DNA of 64,000 nt from assembly GCA_019916065.1 (NCBI GenBank), contig CM034241.1:8531223-8595222 (forward strand). Reading direction: 5' to 3'. Positions 34,001 to 44,368 of this stretch are shown here, piece after piece. A model generated the notes under the pieces. The model worked only from the letters and a program-made list of their open reading frames with translations, made no database searches and was not told where the DNA came from. The stretch's first letter is position 1, and each line of letters opens with the position of its first letter. The DNA is from Vitellaria paradoxa. Lineage: Eukaryota > Streptophyta > Magnoliopsida > Ericales > Sapotaceae. A program made the position numbers and the translations under genes.

Positions 34001-36404
34001 TGGAATGAGAAAGTCCTTCCACTCATGAATGATAAAGTGTGGAGGTTTTATGGGTGTTAACTCAAGCACCTCCTCTAAAAGGTATAGTCAACAATTAGCA
34101 AGGATTCTTACTCAAGGGTGATAGAGCTCCAAAACAGTCTCACTTTAAATTGAGTTGAGGCATTGTGAAAGTCTTTTATTGCAAACACTGCTCGTCCGGA
34201 GAAAACAAGGCGTCAAAGATGATTTGACCTGGGATGAGGGTTTTGGACAGAGGAAAGACACCTTGCATCATACTTGTAAGTCCCATTCATCCAATGGCTT
34301 TAACAACTTTTAAAAGTGGGGATACCAATTCATTTGTTGTTTCAAAATAAGGCATGGATATGCATATGATCATTGAAATAGGGAAATTCTTATTTATTCT
34401 TTGAAATAAATAGGTTTTAGAATTAAATGGAGAAATTGAATTCATTAGTACATTTCTATATTGAAGTTTTGGATGCTTGACTGCTTGTTATTGGAAGTCC
34501 AATCAATTTTTTAATACCACAAGAGGTATGCATGCTTTCATCTTGTTCACTATAGTGACGGAGGTTTTTAGTAACCTCAAGGTGGACTTATTGAGTGGGT
34601 GGAAACAACTCTAGTAGAGTAGAGGTCTCTCACCTGTTGCTTAGTCAATAATTTCCTGCAAGGCAACTTCTCTGTTGTTGGATCATTTCAGATGCATTTT
34701 GTTGTGTTTTGAAGTAGTGTCTAGGTTGAAATTAATCTTAGCAAATCAGAAATTATACCGGTTAGAAAGGTTTGTAAATTGGAGGATTTGGCTTCATGGA
34801 ATGTAATATTGGCTCATTACCTTCGTCTTATTTAGGGTTTCCTTTGGCATCTTCTTTAAGGCAAGAAAGGATTTTTACGCAGTGTATGAAAATTTACAGA
34901 AAAACCTTACAGGGTTATTGGGAAAAAAAAGAAAAAAAAAAAAGGAGAGGCTTATCTATCCAAAGCAACTAGGGTTACTCTCATTAAAAGCACATTATCT
35001 AGCTTATCCACTTATTTTATGTCTTTTTAAACCATGCTGGTGTTGGTGGCCAGAAAAGATACAAAGAGATTTCTTGTGGATTGATAAGAGGACAATTCAA
35101 ACATCATTTAGTAGATCGAGATACAGTTTGTCTTCCAATTCAGGAGAGAGGTATTGGAATTAGAAAATTTAATGTGGCATTTGGTTTAATTTTTTATTTT
35201 CTGTTTTTTATTTTATGCTCAAAACAAGAAAATAAAAAATACTTTGTTTTTCTTATTTTGAGATTTTTTTTATTTTAAGTTGAAAACGCTCAAAATGACT
35301 TTTGGCTATTTTTCATTTTATGTGTAAACCCATTTTTTGTTTTTTAAAATAAATTTTAAAAATACAAATGACTGTATTGTTCCTATTTTCCTTGTTTTTA
35401 AAAAGATAAAATGACAAATGTGCTTAAAACAAAAAATTAAAAACAAAAACAAAAAATAGAAAAACAAACAAATGAGCCCTAAGATTCTAATGGAGCCTTA
35501 CCGGATAAATGGCTTTAGAGATTTGCTTGTGAGAGAGAGATTTTGATGAAAAATGGTATCATCAATATACCGGCTCTCTTGGAGCGAATGGCTTACCATT
35601 GATGGATATGTGTCGTATCTCCAGCTCAAGGAAAGGAATTCAGAACTTGTGGAATATTTTTGGAAGGCTTACAGTATTTGATGTTGCAAGTGGTATCCAT
35701 GTTAGATTTTGAACTCAGCATTGGATTGAGGATAGGTATTTGAAGGGTATAATGCCGGATATAAATAAAAAACAAACAAAGAAACACAAAAGGATGCTGA
35801 GACCTAAGAGACATGCAAGCTTGCATAATCATCAAGAAGCGGCTCATACCAAGAGAATCCAATCAAACTGAAGACAAAATACCCAAATAATGCATTAGAG
35901 TACGTCATATCGAACAAATAAATCAAAAACATAAGCACGCATGATACCTCCGACCAGAGCAGCGTAGCCAAGCGTCAATTTCTGCGACATGGACATGGCC
36001 ATCTTCTTCTTAACGTTATCGCTTTCGCCCGAACCCCCTTCGCCTTCATTATTATTATTACGGTCGCCGCCTCCGCCCCCACCTCCGCCTCCACCACGGC
36101 CTTCCCCGTTGCCCGCTCCGCCTAAACCGTCTCCGCCGCCAGTATCAGGCTGGATCTTGATATCTTGGTCGCCGGTCGACTCGACAATTAGGGTAGGCGG
36201 CTTAGAGTCAGAGACAACCCTAGTCGTCGTCGTCGTCCACCTGGAAATCCAATTTTGTCGCCGCTGAGCGCAAATCGCCCGAGACAATCCGCAGAGGTCG
36301 GATCTGCTATTGAAGAAACGTACGTAAGTGCGATCTGTAGAGCTGTGGAATCGAATCTGGGGGAGTAGAATCGTCGACTGGGAAATTGGCAACAACTCTC
36401 CCAT
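31012..36404 (-). CDS. FAX-type plastid fatty acid export protein (TMEM14 family), 3 exons
   Basis: Exons on the minus strand: 36404-35948, 32176-32042, 31151-31012 (732 nt, 243 aa). All four junctions carry GT/AG, and codons split across them give the conserved residues V and G. Residues 1-80 are Ser/Arg-rich, consistent with a plastid transit peptide. Residues 88-125 are a Gly-rich linker encoded by a GGC/GGT repeat. From residue ~139 the TMEM14 domain follows: MSQKLTLGYAALVGVGGFMGY, LKSGSMKSLTAGGLSALLLY, RPAFASSLGFGLSAALLGVM, KSGKIFPAGVVSLVSLVMTG, ending GGYLHGILRSLH. Four hydrophobic helices are visible. Plant FAX proteins move fatty acids across the plastid envelope; this one looks closest to the FAX2/FAX4-type subgroup, an inference. 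The ATG at 36404 is used, not the in-frame TTG at 36419. Intron 1 (3.77 kb) holds LINE relics. Confidence 0.92.
32309..32333 (+). repeat. Poly-C / poly-A tract in FAX intron 1
   Basis: A run of about a dozen C followed by about a dozen A, just upstream (gene sense) of exon 2. On the minus strand this reads as T-run then G-run. Confidence 0.8.
32840..33370 (+). pseudogene. LINE relic (3' end) in FAX intron 1
   Basis: With stops, the + strand reads like the end of a plant LINE polymerase: the KISxAGYKTNYSL region, then a degraded EGRLRWFGHVQRRP-like block (33120-33175, with RRSSKMIWLCPNRP), then a degraded KKI-CKRPQLV end (~33320-33345). It terminates near GTTGAGTTGAGAGTTGAGAG and a TA repeat (33394-33420). 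The start is homologous to 18955-19100, so it is the same family as the relic at 18230-19220. It is opposite in sense to the FAX gene. Confidence 0.75.
34390..35560 (+). pseudogene. L1-type LINE reverse-transcriptase relic in FAX intron 1
   Basis: On the + strand, with stops and frame shifts, the expected order is present: a HFYIEVLD / VNGSP-like region (~34440-34500), a degraded RGLRQGDPLSS and FTIVMEVF region (34525-34570), SHLLF-like ADD box remnants (34625-34660), EINLSKSEIIPV (~34733-34765), LGLPLGA-like (~34836-34855), LSLKAHYLAYPL / EKIQRDFLWID (34978-35085) and TVCLPIQERGIGIRKFN (35126-35175). It then breaks for a MITE (35171-35480) and resumes as NGALPDKWL-RFACERDFDEKWY (35490-35550). 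It is a different LINE lineage from 32840-33370. Confidence 0.8.
35171..35480. mobile_element. AT-rich MITE-like insertion splitting the LINE relic
   Basis: The LINE frame KFNVAF ends here and continues as NGALPDKWL after about 310 bp, so this block is an insertion. Ends are TGGCATTTGGTTTAATTTTT and, reverse complemented, AGGGCTCATTTGTTTGTTTT, an imperfect terminal inverted repeat. The interior is TTTTTATTTT-like and non-coding. Exact borders and the target duplication are unclear. Confidence 0.6.
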
Positions 36405-37402
36405 TTCTTCGAATTTCAAGCTTTGTTTTTTTTATTTTTTGCTCTGACAGTGAAAACGATATGGACTGGATGATGCCGCCAACGGGCTAAAAGAGAATTT
36501 TCCAGAACCCGCTAAAGTGATACGTGGGATGGTGAAAAAAAAAATTAATAGTTGTTTGAAAAAATTAAAAAAAATTAAAAAAAATTGATTACTTTTTATA
36601 ATATTTTTTTTTTAACGTTTTGGTGAGTTTGGTAACATCTGCGATTCTATTTTTCTCCTCGCATTAAATTTTTCTTATCTTACGAAAAAAATGTTTCAAT
36701 ACAAAATAATCTCTTTATCTACTATATTTATCACACATAATTCACACTCTAAAAAGCCTTACATAAAAAATATCAATAACCACTTGTTAAAAAAATTAAA
36801 TAATTCGACTATCATTTTTTTTTTCCGTCAATCATTTGTTGAAACAAAGTTTCGACACATAAATGAACATTTCTGCTATTGATTAGTAAATAAATTAAAA
36901 ATTTTTAACAAATATTTACTAAAAATATCAAATAATTTCAACAATAATTGGTGGTAATCAACTACGTAAACTTTCAACACTTCCACACCAAAATAAATAA
37001 AATATTTTAGTAATTAATTACGGAAAAAATTAAAATATTTTAACAAACTCTTACCGTTTTAATTAATGGTATTTTTGAAACTTTTGGTATAATTTGTGGG
37101 TTACTCGAGAAATTATTAGGTTATTTAGAGAAAATATAAATTGTATAAATTAACTAGGTTATGTGGAGAAAAGTAATATTGTGAATAAAGACACTCTTGT
37201 TAAATACCATGATCTCTACTCTCTACTTAATAAATTTATATTATACTGGTGTTGGCCCGTGTGATGCACAAAATTGAATAATATTTATTATGAACAACAC
37301 ATAATTTTTAAATATATTACAAAATATTTCAATAAAATTATATAATTTCATAAATTAGTTAGAATTATTTTTTTATATTTATATTTATTATTTGTGTCAA
37401 TA
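36405..37402. promoter_or_regulatory. FAX upstream region and AT-rich spacer
   Basis: 36405-36530 probably holds the FAX promoter and leader (minus strand). The rest is AT-rich without coding. 36540-36680 and 37020-37100 look like simple AT-rich filler. 37403-37407 (TTAGT) is the left target-site copy of the gypsy element. Confidence 0.45.
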
Positions 37403-37407
37403 TTAGT
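37403..37407. repeat. Gypsy target-site duplication, left copy
   Basis: TTAGT directly before the TGATGATGCTCC LTR end; identical to 44364-44368. Confidence 0.88.
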
Positions 37408-37612
37408 TGATGATGCTCCTTTACCAAATCTGCTTGCGTGGATGATCCGAGCCTGGTTGGAATTTCTAGCTTGACACTGGTGTGGTGCCTGTCAAGGATA
37501 TTCTGATGATTAAGTCAGCAAACCAGAGTATATGAGAGAAATAGTTGGGCAGAGTTATAACAAAACTTTTGTAAGAATGAATCCGTTACCTCTTTCTTGC
37601 ACTGTAAGTAAA
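37408..37612 (-). repeat. Gypsy 3' LTR, R-U5 portion only recognisable
   Basis: About 205 bp closely matching 43845-44050, from TGATGATGCTCCTTTAC to CTTTCTTGCACTGTAAGTA. Beyond 37612 it shares nothing obvious with the other LTR. Confidence 0.85.
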
Positions 37613-38319
37613 ACGTTGAACGGTATATCGTTCAAACCACTGACGACGGGACTGATCATACTGACAACGTGCCAAAGGAAGTCGATGATGCGGATGCTTA
37701 GACTCGAACAGATCTTCCATACTGTAAATGAACGATTTCTCTTTTTTTGTAATGCTCATACTGTTAACGAGCGATTTCTCTCTCTTTTTTTTTTTTGGTA
37801 ATGTTCATACTGTTAATGAACGATTTCTCTTTCAAATATCAGTTTCTCTTTGATTTTTCGTGGCCAGATCATGCTTGAATGTGTTGACTTACCAAGAATT
37901 GTCGTTTGTTATATTTGTTTACTTGTTCTTTCGTCCTCGTCCTCATGTTGTCCGAACTCATGGATCGGCTCGGAACGATCGGTCATTCCAACTATCTACG
38001 CACAGCTCAATCTTGTGAGTCGAGCTGGATTACTTCCTTCGCGCTGTCCGATCTCGTGAATCGAGCAGGATTACTTGGCCTCGTGAGCTATCTTCGCGCT
38101 GCTCGATCTCATGAATCGAGCAGGATTACTTTGGCCTCGTGAGCCATCTTCACGCTGCTCGATCTCATGAATCGAGCAGGATTACTTTTTGTGTAAGGGT
38201 ATTCCTGTCGTAGAAATTTTTCAAGACCATGAGATTTAATCAAGATAAAACAATAATAAATAATATCATTAATGAAGGAACAAATCAATTAGCTGTTACA
38301 AGTTAGGGGGAACAATGAA
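37613..38319 (-). repeat. Gypsy 3' non-coding region with two tandem arrays
   Basis: Between integrase and the recognisable 3' LTR end. One array has three copies of CATACTGTWAAYGARCGATTTC (37718, 37758, 37808) with polypyrimidine spacers. A second array (38000-38188) has about four copies of a ~55 bp unit built on CTCGATCTCATGAATCGAGC, itself an imperfect palindrome. No coding. This block stands where the U3 of the 3' LTR should be. Confidence 0.7.
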
Positions 38320-39430
38320 TTAGGCATAGTATTTCCTCAAATGTTCGACGTGCCAAGGGTGAGATAGTTCTTTGCCTTCGATCGTTTTCAATCTGTAGGT
38401 CCCTTTTCTTGTGTAACCTTTTACTTCATAAGGTCCTTCCCAATTAGGTCCTAATTTTCCTTCCTGGGGATTCCTTGTGGATTGGTTGACTCTCTTTAAT
38501 ACCAGATCCCCAATGGCGAACTCTCTTTGTCGAATCCTGCGATTGTGATACTGGTGCATTTTTTGCTGGTAGGAAGCCATCCTGATCGCAGCTTGTAGCC
38601 TTCTTTCCTCAAGTAAATCGATCTCTTCAGCTAAACTTTCATCATTCCTTTCTTGGTCGAAATTCAGTACTCTGGGACTGGGCAACCCGACTTCGACCGG
38701 TATCACAGCCTCCACTCCATATGCTAAGGAGAATAGAGTGTCCGGTCGCTACCCTTTTTGTGGTTCTATACGCCCATAAGATGTTCGGGAGCTCATCTGC
38801 CCAAAGGCCTTTGGCTTTGTCTAGTTTTGTCTTGATGATTTTCAGGAGAGTTCTGTTTGTAACTTCTACCTGACCGTTTGCTTGGAGGTGTTCTGGGGAT
38901 GAGTAATGGGGATGTATCCCTAGTTCCTCGCACAATCCGTTAAACTGTCGGCCCTCGAACTGCTTGCCATTATCCGTTATGATTACCTTTGGAATTCCAA
39001 ACCTGCAGACGATGTTTTGCCATAAGAACTTTCTCATATTTTGCTCCGTAATGCTGGCTAGGGCTTCGGCTTCAACCCATTTGGTAAAGTAATCAATTGC
39101 AACTACTGCAAACTTTCTCTACCCCTTTTCTAACGGCAAGGGGCCGATGATATCAATTCCCCAGTGTGCGAACGGTCACGAGCTTTGGACATGTGTCATT
39201 TTCTCAGCTGGCTGTCTAGGGATGCTGGCAAATCTTTAGTATTTGTCACATTTCTTAACAAATTCACGAGCATCAGACTCTATGGTGGGCCAATAATAGC
39301 CAGCTCTCAAGACTTTCCCTGCCAGAGCTCTGCCTCCAGAGTGGTTGCCACATACTCCTTCGTGAACTTCTTCTATCACATAACTTACTTCCTGTTTATT
39401 TAGGCATCGTAGCAGTGGGGAGCTATGCCC
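38320..39430 (-). pseudogene. Gypsy integrase, frameshifted
   Basis: Order on the minus strand: HHCC zinc-finger region (about 39430-39230), HWGIDIIGPLPLEKG then a stop, VVAIDYFTKWVEAEAL (first catalytic Asp), IVCRFGIPKVIITDNGKQF (second Asp), HYSSPEHLQANGQVEVTNRT (catalytic Glu), then LWADELPNILWAYRTTKR. After a frameshift near 38710 comes the C-terminal part with ARLRKYQ-like coil, LVLKRVNQSTRNPQEGKLGPNWEGPY and HPWHVEHLRKYYA. DDE residues are kept; the frame is not. Confidence 0.88.
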
Positions 39431-39550
39431 CCGCTTATAGAGAATTCAATCCATGATGAGGTATCTGCTTGCGCGATGTTGTATTCTTCACGCCTCATTC
39501 TTATCAGTGGGAAGTTGACCATGCTCAAGGTAAGACCTGATCGGTCGGGC

Positions 39551-40009
39551 CTATTCCGCTTCCTCCTCTACCTGATTGATCTCCAGACTCCGGATGCTCA
39601 GGGAATTAAGGATCTCGACTAGAACCTCTGGGCTTTGTTCTTTTGAAGACGCTATCTTCGCTAGCCAATCAGCATCTTCGTTCTGCAATCTTGGGATCCG
39701 CTGCAGCTGGAACTTTGTGAACTTTTGAGAAATGGTGATTGCCCTCCGGTAGTATTCAGCCATGTGTGCGTCTTTTGTCTCGTAATCTCCCTGCATTTGT
39801 TCTACGACAAGCTGTGAATCACTATATACCTTAAGCTGCTGTGCTCCCATTCGCTGAGCGATCCGGAGTTCTACTAGTAGGGCCTCATATTCTGCTTCGT
39901 TGTTAGATGCGGGGAATTGGAAGCGGATGGCGTAGTTGAATTTCTGACTGTCGGGGGAAATCAGAATGATACCTACACCACTTGCATGGCGAGTAAAGGA
40001 GCCATCCAC
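39551..40009 (-). pseudogene. Gypsy second RNase H (archaeal-type), Tat marker
   Basis: MDGSFTRHASGVGIILISPD (first catalytic Asp), ASNNEAEYEALLVELRIA (Glu) and LKVYSDSQLVVEQMQGDYE (Asp), then NEDADWLAKIASS near the end. The DGS...NNEAEYEAL...SDSQLV order identifies a second RNase H. This stretch is open, so it is one of the best preserved domains. Confidence 0.9.
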
Positions 40010-40287
40010 ATGGAGTATCCATAGTTGATCGTTGTCTGTAACTTCTGGCGGGTCGTCAGGATGGGCTGTGAATTCAGTAATGAAGTCCGCTACTGCTTGC
40101 CCCTTTATTGCTACCCTTGGTCTGTACTGAATGTCAAACTAGTTTAGCTCGATAGACCATTTCACCAGCCGACCCGAAGTTTTCGGTTTGTGTAGGACAT
40201 TCCTTAAGGGCTGATCTATGAGGACCACAATGGTGTGGGCTTGGAAATAGGCTCGTAGGCGCCTAGATGCCGTTACCAAAGTGAAAG

Positions 40288-40470
40288 CTAACAATTCCAT
40301 CTTTGGGTAATGCGCTTCGGCTCCCGCAGGGCCCTACTTGTGTAGTAAACTGGCTTTTGCACACTTTCTTCTCTTACAAGCACAGAACTCACAGCTGTGG
40401 CAGACACAGAGAGATACAAGAAAAATTCTTCCCCCGGGACAGTTCGACTGAGGAGGGGTACTGATCCCAA
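40288..40470 (-). pseudogene. Gypsy RNase H (first, Ty3-type) fragment
   Basis: FLYLSVSATAVSSVLVREE and QKPVYYTSRALREPK are the conserved start of the RNase H domain next to RT. The continuation (40288-40130: LVTASRRLRAYFQAHTIVVL, then LIDQPLRN) lies in other frames. Confidence 0.8.
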
Positions 40471-40516
40471 ATATTGCTTTAGTTGCAGAAAGGGTTCATC
40501 ACATTCTGTTGTCCAC

Positions 40517-41265
40517 TCAAAGGCTTTTCCAGAGTACTTTGAAAAAAGGATGACATTTATCTGTCGATCGGGAAATAAACCTGTTGAGCGCGGCTACCCG
40601 TCCTGTTAACTTCTGTACTTCCTTAGTTGTTCTTGGTGGCTTCATGTCCATTATTGCTCGCACTTTTTCGGGGTTTGCTTCTATTTCGTGGCTAGAGACC
40701 ATAAAGTTGAGAAATTTACTAGACGCCACACCGAATGCGCACGTAGTTGGATTGAGTTTCATACCGTATTTCCTCAAAGTATTGAATGTCTCTTGCAAGT
40801 TAGAAACGTGGGAGCCTGCCTTCTTACTTTTTACCAACATGTCATCCACGTACACTTCAACATTCTTGCCAATTGATCCCTCGAACATCTTGTTCATCAA
40901 CCTCTGATATGTCGTCCTGCATTCTTCAACCCGAACGGCATGACGTTGTAGCAATACAATCCCCGATCTATTATGAATGTCGTGTGTTCTTGATCTTGTT
41001 CGGCCATCTTGATTTGGTTATACCCAGAAAAGGCATCCATAAAGGATAAAAGTTCGTGGCCCGTAGTAGAATCGACCAGGAGGTCAATGCTCGATAATGA
41101 GAAACTATCCTTCGAGCAAGCCTTATTGAGATTAGTGAAATCTACACACATTCTCCATTTGTCGCTGGACTTTTTCACCATTACCACGTTCGATAGCCAG
41201 GTAGGATACTGAACTTCCCTGAAGAAGTTGACCTTTATTAATTTTTCCACCTCTTCAGCGATCAC
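40517..41265 (-). pseudogene. Gypsy reverse transcriptase
   Basis: EVEKLIKVNFFREVQYPTWL, VKKSSDKWRMCVDFTNLNKA, LLSFMDAFSGYNQIKM and YNVMPFGLKNAG are in the first frame. After a frameshift near 40920 come TYQRLMNKMFEG, the catalytic EVYVDDMLVKS, and the thumb/connection region to ALNRFISRSTDKCHPFF. RT motifs are well kept, so decay is moderate. Confidence 0.9.
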
Positions 41266-41632
41266 CTTGCTGCGTTCGGGGCAGAAAGTTCTCCTTTTTC
41301 TGCTTCACTGGTCTGACCGTCGGGTGTATGTTCAAATGATGGGCAATTACGCTCGTGGGTATCCCTGGCGTGTCTTCATGGGACCACGCGAAGATATCTG
41401 CGTTATTCGACAAAAAATCCGTTGTTTGGCTTTTTAAGGGTTTTGGTGTCTCGGAACCCACCTTTACTGTTCTTGCTTGTTCAGACGGGCCTTTGGTCAC
41501 GTCTTTCATTTCACCTTCGAGCTTTCCTCTTCTTACCTCCTGGTCATGTCTCACTTCTAGTCCATCTATCACCAAGATCTCCCTTCGGGCGTCCTCCTTC
41601 AGAGATGACATGTAACACTCTCGAGTAACCTT

Positions 41633-41971
41633 CTAATCACCTCTGACACAGCCCACTCCTTGTTCGGTCGGGAATTTGACACAAAGATGGTACGTGGATG
41701 TGACAGCTCGGAATTGATTGAGGGCCGTCCTACCTATGATCACATTATATGCTGAAGGGCAATCCACGACCAAAAAATTAATCATTTTGGTCGCTTTGTG
41801 TTGCTCGTGCCCCAAGGTAACTGGCAGTGTGATTGATCCGAGTGGAATAATCCTGGCCCCGATAAACCTGACAAAAGGGGAGGAAACAGCGTGTAACTTG
41901 TCCCGACCGATCGTAATCTTTTCGAACGCCCCCCAGTAGAGGATGTTTGCCGAACTTTCGCTATCTACCAA
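41633..41971 (-). pseudogene. Gypsy aspartic protease segment
   Basis: VDSESSANILYW sits where Tat-type elements carry the V-D-x-G-S-S-A-D-I-L active-site stretch; the essential Gly after D-x is replaced by Glu. VVDCPSAYNVIIGRTALNQF, the typical C-terminal half, follows. The frame ends at a TGA just after. The missing Gly predicts an inactive protease even without the frameshifts. Confidence 0.8.
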
Positions 41972-42374
41972 TATTCTCTATATTTTGAAATTGGTTATGA
42001 CACCCGAGATCACAAGGGGTCGTCATGTGATTGACACAAGTCATTCACCTCGTCTTCTGTAAATGTGATCGTTTGGCCATCTGCCTTCATCTTCTTGGCC
42101 GGTCGATTGGTCGCCAGTATTTATCGAGGTCGGCTGGTTTCTCGTACGTACTTTTTCTTGGCCGTTGAAGATTCCTCTCCTGCGGTGAAACCCCCAAAAA
42201 TAACCCTTATTTCTCCGATCGGTCGGTCATTCGTACCTTCTCGATCGGGACTTTGCCTCTTGGGACTCCTCCTTCTGTTGTTCGATCGTTCAGGCCTTCT
42301 TTGTCCTTCTCATCCATTGTCAGGTCGCCTGGCCACGAATTGGCCAAGTCGCCCTCGGTGGATCAGTTACTCCA

Positions 42375-43783
42375 CCTGCCGCTTTAAATTATAACAGTCT
42401 TCAGCATCGTGGCCGTGGTCTCGATGGAACCTGCAATACTTTGTTCAAGACTGCTTGTCAGCGGGGGTTTTCAATCGTTCCGGCCAACGTATGGCCAGAT
42501 CATTCTGAATTTCATAGAGAACGTTTTTCAGCCTGGTGTTGAGGGGGGTAAAGTCCTGTCGATCATCGAATCGCCTGGGGCCCCTGTCGGGTCTACTGTC
42601 AGTTCACTGGGTCTTGAAGCACCTGTTCTCTCTCATAGGATCAGGGTCAATTGGCCTTCTTTTCTCCATCCTCGAACTTTCGACCCTGTCATTACTTTTC
42701 TTGGCTACCATGGCATCTTCTACATTAATGTATTTTTGTGCACAAAATATGAGTTCCGCCATGTCAATAGGAGGTTTCTTTACCAACGAAGCCATGAACT
42801 TGGGGGACCGCAGTCCACTTATGAAAGCGGTCATGACAACCTTATCGTCCGCCTCGTCTACCTCCAGAATCTCCTTGTTGAATCTGCTGACATAGTCCCT
42901 GAGGGCTACCCCTTTCCTTGCTTGACTGTAAGGAGATGGGTGGCCAGTCGTCTCTGTCTTTGTCCCCTAATGAAGTGGCTAACGAAGAGCTTACTTAACT
43001 GGGAAAAAGTAGTGATACTGCCGGCCTTAAGTTTGAAAAACCACAATCGTGCGGGACCCTTCAATGTTGCTGGGAAGACCCGGCACATAATCTCGTCCGA
43101 GTAGGCGTGAATAAGCATTAAGGTTTTGAAGGTCTCCAGGTGATCATGTGGGTCTGGAGACCGTTGAATGAGTCGAGTGCTGGCATTTTAAATTTGGGAG
43201 GCAAGGGACAAGCCATTACCGTGGGAGAAAATGAGGAATCGGCATTGCCAACTAAACCCTCCACCGAATGAGGGGCTCTAACCGCCGCTAAGACATCTTC
43301 CATCTGGGCCTGCATGGCCTTAATCTGTTCATCCCAAGGATTTGCAAAAAGACCCCTGGTGCTAATGTCTTCAATTCGTGAGACCTCGGGGAGGCCCCCA
43401 CGTGAGATATCAGCCGCAAAGGTCCTTTCCCTCCTTCGAGACACTTCTAGTAGCTTATGGGAAATGTCATTCTCGCCAACGATCCCTACTCCATTGGGAA
43501 AAGCCAGTCGAGGCCCAGTTGGGGCCTCTTCATGTGCTGTACCATTCAACTCTACATCATTCCCATTACGTACTCCATTAGTTGGTGGGGCAACAGGAGG
43601 TTGGACTGGGGCAGGGGGCACATCTCTCTGCTGCAGCAACAGCTGATTTTGGGCTACGAGAGCCTGCATGGTTATCATCATTTCTTGCATTTGCCTCTCC
43701 ATAACGGTGACACATTCATCGTTTTGGTTCTCCATCGTCGCGGTTGGGGGTTGAGTATTAGTACCGGATCTGGTTTGAACCAT
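42375..43783 (-). pseudogene. gag: Gypsy gag, frameshifted
   Basis: ATG at 43783 (MVQTRSGTNTQPPTATMENQ). A Gln/Pro-rich N-terminus and a coiled-coil-like region are followed by a capsid segment with IMCRVFPATLKGPARLWFFK and LFVSHFIRGQRQRR (43090-42950). Then come YVSRFNKE and the AFISGLRSPKFMASL region (42890-42790), and a zinc-knuckle CRFHRDHGHDAEDC near 42436-42395. At least two frameshifts (near 43150 and 42910) and several stops break the frame. Gag packages the element's RNA into virus-like particles; this copy cannot. Confidence 0.85.
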
Positions 43784-43825
43784 AAAAATTAGTGAGAAAT
43801 AGCGGAATTAATGAAGGAAGTCGAT

Positions 43826-43843
43826 TCCCATAGACGGCGCCAA
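43826..43843 (-). other. Primer-binding site of the gypsy element
   Basis: Minus strand TTGGCGCCGTCTATGGGA, one base after the LTR CA end. It starts with the TGGCGCCG core, as in plant gypsy elements primed by tRNA-Asp; the rest matches less well, so the tRNA assignment is tentative. Confidence 0.7.
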
Positions 43844-43844
43844 C

Positions 43845-44363
43845 TGATGATGCTCCTTTACTAGATCCGTTTGCGTGGATGATCCGAGCTTGGTTGGAAT
43901 TTCTATCTTGACACCGGTGTGGTGCCTGTCAATGATACTCCGATGATTAAGTCAACAAACCAGAATATATGAGAGAAATAGTTGGGCAGAGTTATAACAA
44001 AACTTTTGTAAGAATGAATCCGTTACCTCTTTCTTGCACTGTAAGTATATATATAGGGGGGAAGGATCCACATGAAGCCCTATAAATGTGGGCCATATTA
44101 GATCTAAATTCTCACCGAATCAAATCGTGCCACGTGTACACACAGATCCCCATGCAGATATTCTATAATTAGTTATACAATCCGTTATTGAGCAAACAGC
44201 GTATTTTCAGGCAGATAACACGTAGCGTGTCAAACAGCAGTTAACTATACGACTGCAGTGTGACTAGTTTAGCTCGGATCGGTCGGTCAGGGAGGACAAG
44301 ATCGTCCCTGACCCGACTGATCAATCGATCGGTTAAAACCATCTCGACCAATCCCCTCTATCA
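43845..44363 (-). repeat. Gypsy 5' LTR (519 bp)
   Basis: Minus-strand U3-R-U5. A TATATATATAC box lies at about 44056-44046, just upstream (minus sense) of the part shared with the other LTR, so the shared part corresponds to R-U5. The U3 (44050-44363) holds a GATCGGTCGGTCAGGGA / TCCCTGACCCGACTGATC inverted repeat near 44278-44322. Confidence 0.88.
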
Positions 44364-44368
44364 TTAGT
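44364..44368. repeat. Gypsy target-site duplication, right copy
   Basis: TTAGT directly after ...CTCTATCA, the outer end of the 5' LTR. Confidence 0.88.

Larger units (their letters stand above)
37408..44363 (-). mobile_element. Ty3/gypsy LTR retrotransposon, Tat-type (second RNase H), 6956 bp, decayed
   Basis: Bounded by TTAGT at 37403-37407 and 44364-44368, a perfect 5 bp target duplication, with TG...CA ends. On the minus strand the order is 5' LTR (44363-43845), primer-binding site, gag, protease, reverse transcriptase, RNase H, a second RNase H domain, integrase, then the 3' end. An additional RNase H between RT and integrase is characteristic of the plant Tat lineage. Numerous frameshifts and stops mean the copy is dead. 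The two LTRs match only over about 205 bp next to their U5 ends; see findings. Confidence 0.92.

Noticed and set aside
33825..34028. Small open frames on both strands in FAX intron 1
   Set aside because: No recognisable motif; they lie next to LINE relics and overlap each other.
35989..36267. Pro-rich open frame on the + strand
   Set aside because: Antisense of the Gly-rich region of FAX exon 1; the minus frame is the conserved one.
42409..43104. 231-codon open frame on the + strand
   Set aside because: Lies antisense to the gypsy gag, whose capsid and zinc-knuckle motifs are on the minus strand.
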